Source of the DNA: Clostridia bacterium
GTDB lineage: Bacteria > Bacillota > Clostridia > Christensenellales > Aristaeellaceae
Direction: 5' to 3'
Assembly (NCBI GenBank): GCA_017620115.1
Contig: JAFZRB010000198.1
Coordinates: 1 to 10,004, forward strand
Length of the DNA stretch: 10,004 nucleotides
Every line of letters begins with the position of its first letter. The stretch's first letter is position 1. The notes under the pieces are model-generated. The model saw nothing but the letters and a program-made list of their open reading frames with translations. It ran no database searches and had not been told where the DNA came from. This document shows positions 6,454 to 10,004 of this stretch, piece by piece. The translations under genes and the position numbers were made by a program.

Positions 6454-7008
6454 ATGACCCTCGAGGAACAGCTGACCGCATACAGGCCATTCAACGAACA
6501 GGAGGCGCGCGACCTGCCGCTGATGCTGGATTTCCTGCGGCATGGCGAGCGCCCGTTCGAGCGCGCCAACGAGACGCGGCACTTCACGGCCTCCGCCTGG
6601 GTGACCAACGCCGCCCGCGACCGGGTGCTGATGATCTGGCACAACGTGTACCGCTCCTGGGCGTGGACGGGCGGCCACGCCGACGGCGAGACCGACCTGC
6701 TGGCCGTGGCGCGCCGCGAGGCCGAGGAGGAAAGCGGCGTGAAGGGGCTGCGGCCCGTCTCCGAAGCGCCTCTGTCCGTCGAGATCCTCACCGTGGACGG
6801 GCACGAGAAGCGCGGGCGGTATGTGCCGGGCCACCTCCATTACAACGTGACCTATCTCTTCGAGGCGGACGCGGCGCAGGCACTGCGCGCCAAGCCGGAC
6901 GAAAACAGCGGCGCGGGCTGGTTCTCGCCCGAGGAGGCGCTGGAGGCCTGCTCGGAGCCGTGGATGGCTGAACGCATCTACAGGAAGCTGATATATAAGA
7001 TGAAGTAA
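6454..7008 (+). CDS. Nudix (MutT-like) hydrolase
   Basis: This 184-residue cytosolic protein has a Nudix fold. Such enzymes hydrolyse nucleoside diphosphates linked to another moiety, using Mg2+ or Mn2+ held by Glu residues of the Nudix box. The box is at residues 74-96: GG at 73-74, HADGETD, then REAEEESGV with Arg88, Glu89, Glu92 and Glu93. Compared with the classical pattern G-x5-E-x7-REUxEExGU, the first Glu position is Thr80, with Glu79 and Asp81 beside it. The GGHADG type of box is seen in a subset of bacterial Nudix proteins. A conserved-looking HYNVTYLFEA strand and GWFSPEEAL segment follow, normal for the fold. The substrate cannot be told. It has its own promoter, lies 66 bp after spoIIP, and ends at a terminator, so it is likely a monocistronic housekeeping gene. 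Confidence 0.9.
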   Translation: MTLEEQLTAYRPFNEQEARDLPLMLDFLRHGERPFERANETRHFTASAWVTNAARDRVLMIWHNVYRSWAWTGGHADGETDLLAVARREAEEESGVKGLRPVSEAPLSVEILTVDGHEKRGRYVPGHLHYNVTYLFEADAAQALRAKPDENSGAGWFSPEEALEACSEPWMAERIYRKLIYKMK

Positions 7009-7054
7009 AACCGACGCAAAAGCAACCGTCCGGCCCTTTCGCGGGCAAAACACA

Positions 7055-7097
7055 GCGCCTCCATTGATATCGCGATCAACGGAGGCGCCGCGTTTTT
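7055..7097. terminator. Bidirectional rho-independent terminator between the Nudix and LRR genes
   Basis: GCGCCTCC (7055-7062) pairs with GGAGGCGC (7081-7088), extended inward by ATTGAT/ATCAAC to a 14-bp stem with a 6-nt loop. The one non-Watson-Crick position is a G-U pair in the minus-strand RNA and a mismatch in the plus-strand RNA. T5 follows on the plus strand (7093-7097), and a shorter TTTT tract follows on the minus strand. The stem lies between the convergent Nudix and LRR genes and can end both transcripts. Confidence 0.88.
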
Positions 7098-7103
7098 GCC
7101 GGT

Positions 7104-7670
7104 TTATTCGGTTATCCAGTCGACGACCACCTGGCCGCAGCCTTCAAACGCGTCGTTCGCGATGGACGTGACGCTGATGGGAACGCGCACATAGCGCAGG
7201 TTCACGCAGTCCGCGAAGGCGCGGGAGCCGATGGACGTGCAGCCGTAGGAGATGTATACCGCTTCGATGGCGCTGTTGCCGCAGAAGGCTTCGGGCTCGA
7301 TGGTTGTCAGCGAGGCGGGAAGGGTGAGGATGGCGGTGTAGACCGGCTCGGCGAAGTGGAAGGTGGCGGAGGTGAGGCAGCTGTTATTGCTGCCGATTGT
7401 GACTTCGTTCCACTGCGCTTCGGTGCCGGTGAAGTACACGTCCGTCAGCCTGGTGCAGCCATAGAAGGCGGAATCCCCAATACTGATTATGCTGTCCGGG
7501 ATCGTGACAGCCGTCAGTTCGCTGTTATTATAGAAGGCATTATCACCGATCCGTGTCACGTCGTACCAATCGATCTCCGAGGGAATCGTCAGCTCCGTCA
7601 ACGGGCCCGTATACCCCGTGATGGTGTAGGCGTTCCCGTCCAGGGCATATTTAAGGTCTGTCAACAGCAT
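7104..7670 (-). pseudogene. Frameshifted C-terminal part of the BspA-like LRR protein
   Basis: This 188-residue frame continues the LRR protein to its natural stop (…VVVDWITE) just before the terminator. It encodes about five LRR_5-type units (for example RIGDNAFYNNSEL and SIGDSAFYGCTRL) plus one FTGTEAQWNEVTIG module. Its N-terminal stretch, LLTDLKYALDGNAYTITGYTG, matches INDLEYELDDGTYTITGYTG of the upstream copy. It is offset by one base from the upstream frame, so it is downstream coding sequence rather than an independent gene. Its ATG at 7670 overlaps the upstream stop at 7661-7663, but no Shine-Dalgarno is visible. Reinitiation or frameshifting could still express it. Whether the shift is real or a sequencing error cannot be told here. 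The last LRR units are more divergent and there is no LPXTG or other wall anchor at the C-terminus. Confidence 0.8.
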
Positions 7671-9767
7671 GTACTGTCCGTATTCTTCATACTCATCGCT
7701 TCGATGGACGTGATGCGGAAGCCGTAGTCGGTGACGCTGCCATCCGAGGTGAACTCCAGCGTGAAGGTGGTGCCCGGCAGCACGATCTCCGCGCCGGCAA
7801 GGTCAGTACCCGTGTAGCGGGTCTCCTTCCCCGTCGAGTCGGTGATGTACAGGTAATCAAAACCTCTTTCAAACGAGGTGTCGCTTGAGAACATCACCTT
7901 CAGCGCCGCAGACGCATTGGGATGGGCATAGAGGTAAAAATCATCCGAGTTGCTGAGGTACGGGTGAAGGGATTCCGGCAGGGTGGCGCACAGGCAATGG
8001 AGGGTTGCGTTGGTCAGGCAGTCGTTGTAGTAGGCGCCTATTGTGATTGCGTTCCATTGTGCCTGGGTGCCGGTGAAGAACACGTCCGTCAGGCTGGTGC
8101 AGTACCAGAAGGCGATATCGAGAATTCTGGTCACGCTGTCCGGGATCGTGATGGCCGTCATAGCGGTGCAGCTGTCGAAGATATACGTGCCAATTTGGGT
8201 CACGCCGTCCGGGATTGTGATGGTCTTCAGGCTGGTGCAGTGAGAGAAGGTGCCGTTGCCGAGGCTGCTCACGCCGGCCGGGATTATGATGCCAGTCAGG
8301 CTGCGGCAGCCGCTGAAGGCTTCATGTTCGATGATGGTCACGCTGTCCGGGATCGTGATTCCCGTCAGGAAGCGGCAACTATTGAAGGCAGAATCGCCGA
8401 TGGTGGTCACGCCATAGGGAATCGTAAATGTCCCTTCATAGGTTTTCGGACAGGCGATGATGGTTGTCATGTCCTTGTTATACAGCACGCCGCCTACGGA
8501 TGAATAGGCTGGATTGTTCGCATCCGCCATGATGGCCGTCAGGTTGCTGCAGCCGCTGAAGGGCCCAAAGCCAATGCTGGTCACGCTGGCGGGGATCGTG
8601 AAGGTCGTCAGGTTGCGGCAATTGAGGAAGGCCTGATAGCCAAAGCTCGTTACGCTGTCCGGAATTGTGATGGTTCTCAGGCCGTTGCAACCATGGAAGG
8701 CCCAATTACCTAAACGCGTGACGTCTATTCCATCGATCTCCGAGGGAATCGTCAGCTCCGACAACGGGCCCGTATACCCCGTGATTGTGTAAGTGCCATC
8801 GTCCAGCTCATATTCAAGGTCATTTATCAGCGTGTACTGTCCGTATTCTTCCTCACTCATCGCTTCGATGGACGTGATGCGGAAGCCGTAGTCGGTGACA
8901 CTGGCATCCGAGGTGAGCTCCAGCGTGAAGCTGCTGCCCGGAAGCACGATCTCTTCGCCGGCAAGCTCATCGTCCGTGTAAATGGTCTCATTCCCTGTCG
9001 AGTCGATGATATGCAGGAAATCATAATTTTTTTCAAACGAGGTGTCGCTTGAGAACGTCACCTTCAGCGCCGCAGCCGCTTCGGGATGGGAATAGTAGTA
9101 AAAATCATCCGAGTTGCTGAGATACGGGTGAAGGGATTCCGGCAGGGTGGTGCACAGGCAATGGAGGGTTGCGTTGGTCAGGCACTCGTTGTCGCTGCCA
9201 ATGGCGATGGCGTTCCACTGCGCCTGGGTGCCGGTGAAGTACACGTTCTCCAGGCTGGTGCAGTTAAGGAAAGCGGAATAGACAACGCTGGTCACTCTGG
9301 CAGGGATCGTGACGGCCTTCAGAGCGGTACAATTGCTGAAGATATGCGTGCCAATGCTGGTCACGCCGTCCGGGATTGCGATGGCCGTCAGGCTGGTGCA
9401 ACTAGAGAAGGTGCCGCTGCCCATGCTGGTCACGCCGTCCGGGATCACGATGCTGGTCAGGCTGCTGCAGCCGCAGAAGGCTTGATCTCTGATGATGGTC
9501 ACGCTGTCCGGGATCGTGATGCACGTCAGGTTTTCGCAGCCATAGAAGGCCTCATAGTTGATGGTGGTCACGCCATCGGGAATCGCATATGTCCCTGCAA
9601 AGCCTTGCGGACAGGCGACAATGCGTGTCATGTCCTTGGTAAACATCACGCCGCCCGAGGATGTATAGTTTGGATTGTCCGCATCCACCAGGATACCCGC
9701 CAGGCTGCTGCAGCCATATAAGAACTTGTCGCCAATGGTGGTCATGCTGGCGGGAAATTCGATGGAT
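7440..9767 (-). repeat. Tandem 1164-bp duplication (two LRR plus CUB-like modules) inside the LRR gene
   Basis: Matching landmarks recur at a fixed spacing. For example, the sequence at 7707-7717 recurs at 8871-8881, and that at 7967 recurs at 9131; both are 1164 bp (388 codons) apart. On the other side of the frameshift the spacing is 1163 bp (7572 versus 8735). Each unit holds an LRR block, the GGV-KDM loop, more LRRs, the FTGTQAQWN module and a CUB-like domain. Copy borders are approximate: 7440-8603 and 8604-9767. Divergence is visible mainly in the LRR parts, while the CUB-like and linker parts are most alike. Confidence 0.85.
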
Positions 9768-10004
9768 GTCAGGCTGCTGCAGCCGTAGAAGGCAGAAGCG
9801 CCGAAGCGGGTCACGCCATCCGGGATCGTGATGGTTCTCAGCTCGCTGCAGCCATTAAAGGCAGAATCGCCGAAGCTGGTCACGCCATCCGGGATCGTGA
9901 TGGTTCTCAGCTCGCTGCAGCCGTAGAAGGCATAATTGCCAATGTTGGTCACTCCATTCTCGATGACCACGCGCTCAATCGTGAGATCCTGAAATGGTGA
10001 ATCC
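7661..10004 (-). CDS. BspA-like leucine-rich-repeat protein with CUB-like inserts (N-terminus outside window)
   Basis: The frame enters from the right edge with LRR sequence already under way (LTIERVVIENGVTNIG), so the true start and any signal peptide lie outside; 780 residues are visible. It consists of LRR_5 (BspA/Treponema pallidum type) units of about 23 residues, consensus LTxITIPDGVTSIGxxAFxGCxx, with about 17 units in this part. Each block is interrupted by a GGVxxxKDMTxIxACP loop and an FTGTQAQWNAIxIG module. Two copies of a roughly 90-residue segment ending SVTDYGFRITSIEAMS resemble CUB domains (beta-sandwich, binding). BspA proteins are surface or secreted adhesins that bind host or matrix ligands; that role here is inferred from family. 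The frame ends early, at TGA 7661-7663, by a one-base shift relative to the duplicated copy; the missing C-terminus continues in the next frame to 7104. No promoter for it is in the window. Confidence 0.9.
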   Translation of the reverse strand, partial: DSPFQDLTIERVVIENGVTNIGNYAFYGCSELRTITIPDGVTSFGDSAFNGCSELRTITIPDGVTRFGASAFYGCSSLTSIEFPASMTTIGDKFLYGCSSLAGILVDADNPNYTSSGGVMFTKDMTRIVACPQGFAGTYAIPDGVTTINYEAFYGCENLTCITIPDSVTIIRDQAFCGCSSLTSIVIPDGVTSMGSGTFSSCTSLTAIAIPDGVTSIGTHIFSNCTALKAVTIPARVTSVVYSAFLNCTSLENVYFTGTQAQWNAIAIGSDNECLTNATLHCLCTTLPESLHPYLSNSDDFYYYSHPEAAAALKVTFSSDTSFEKNYDFLHIIDSTGNETIYTDDELAGEEIVLPGSSFTLELTSDASVTDYGFRITSIEAMSEEEYGQYTLINDLEYELDDGTYTITGYTGPLSELTIPSEIDGIDVTRLGNWAFHGCNGLRTITIPDSVTSFGYQAFLNCRNLTTFTIPASVTSIGFGPFSGCSNLTAIMADANNPAYSSVGGVLYNKDMTTIIACPKTYEGTFTIPYGVTTIGDSAFNSCRFLTGITIPDSVTIIEHEAFSGCRSLTGIIIPAGVSSLGNGTFSHCTSLKTITIPDGVTQIGTYIFDSCTAMTAITIPDSVTRILDIAFWYCTSLTDVFFTGTQAQWNAITIGAYYNDCLTNATLHCLCATLPESLHPYLSNSDDFYLYAHPNASAALKVMFSSDTSFERGFDYLYITDSTGKETRYTGTDLAGAEIVLPGTTFTLEFTSDGSVTDYGFRITSIEAMSMKNTDSTCC

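Noticed and set aside
5371..7053. 560-codon minus-strand open frame opposite spoIIP and the Nudix gene
   Set aside because: High-GC antisense shadow. It crosses two well-identified genes and promoter regions and shows no family motif.
9968..9970. GTG at 9968-9970 (minus) as start of the LRR gene
   Set aside because: The frame continues in register through LRR-like sequence (LTIERVVIENG) to the window edge, so the start is outside.

Overview
The window looks like a chromosomal segment of a GC-rich, endospore-forming member of the Bacillota, probably a Clostridia-type anaerobe. The evidence is a gpr–spoIIP pair (germination protease and engulfment hydrolase, found only in endospore formers), sigma-A promoters with TTGACA/TATAAT-like boxes, strong purine-rich ribosome binding sites, and a BspA-type leucine-rich-repeat surface protein of the kind common in gut and rumen anaerobes. 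The genus cannot be fixed from the sequence alone.

Layout from left to right. (1) Positions 1-2617, minus strand: a large secreted CHAP-domain cell-wall hydrolase whose C-terminus lies beyond the left edge. Two long acidic low-complexity linkers (Pro/Glu and Thr/Glu/Pro) flank its Ig-like and CHAP core. (2) Positions 2618-3026: a 409-bp non-coding stretch with two strong minus-strand promoters. One is a perfect consensus promoter for the CHAP gene. The other sits about 230 bp further upstream and implies a long leader or a small RNA. (3) Positions 3027-4271, minus: a MOFRL-type glycerate 2-kinase with its own promoter. (4) A divergent promoter region at 4272-4460. (5) Positions 4461-5387, plus: gpr, preceded by a sigma-G/sigma-F-like promoter. 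(6) Positions 5497-6387, plus: spoIIP. (7) Positions 6454-7008, plus: a Nudix hydrolase with its own extended -10 promoter. (8) A bidirectional terminator at 7055-7097. (9) Positions 7104-10004, minus: a BspA-like LRR protein with CUB-like inserts, open at the right edge and broken by a one-base frameshift near 7690.

The gpr and spoIIP genes form the functional core. SpoIIP thins septal peptidoglycan during engulfment, and Gpr degrades small acid-soluble spore proteins at germination. The glycerate kinase and Nudix genes are housekeeping metabolism with separate promoters. Two large, repeat-rich, probably extracellular proteins flank this core. I see no CRISPR array, tRNA, rRNA, transposase or phage gene, and nothing that makes a clear case for an entirely new system. 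The most informative oddities are the internal 1164-bp duplication and frameshift in the LRR gene, the double-linker architecture of the CHAP protein, and the promoter-rich non-coding stretch upstream of it.
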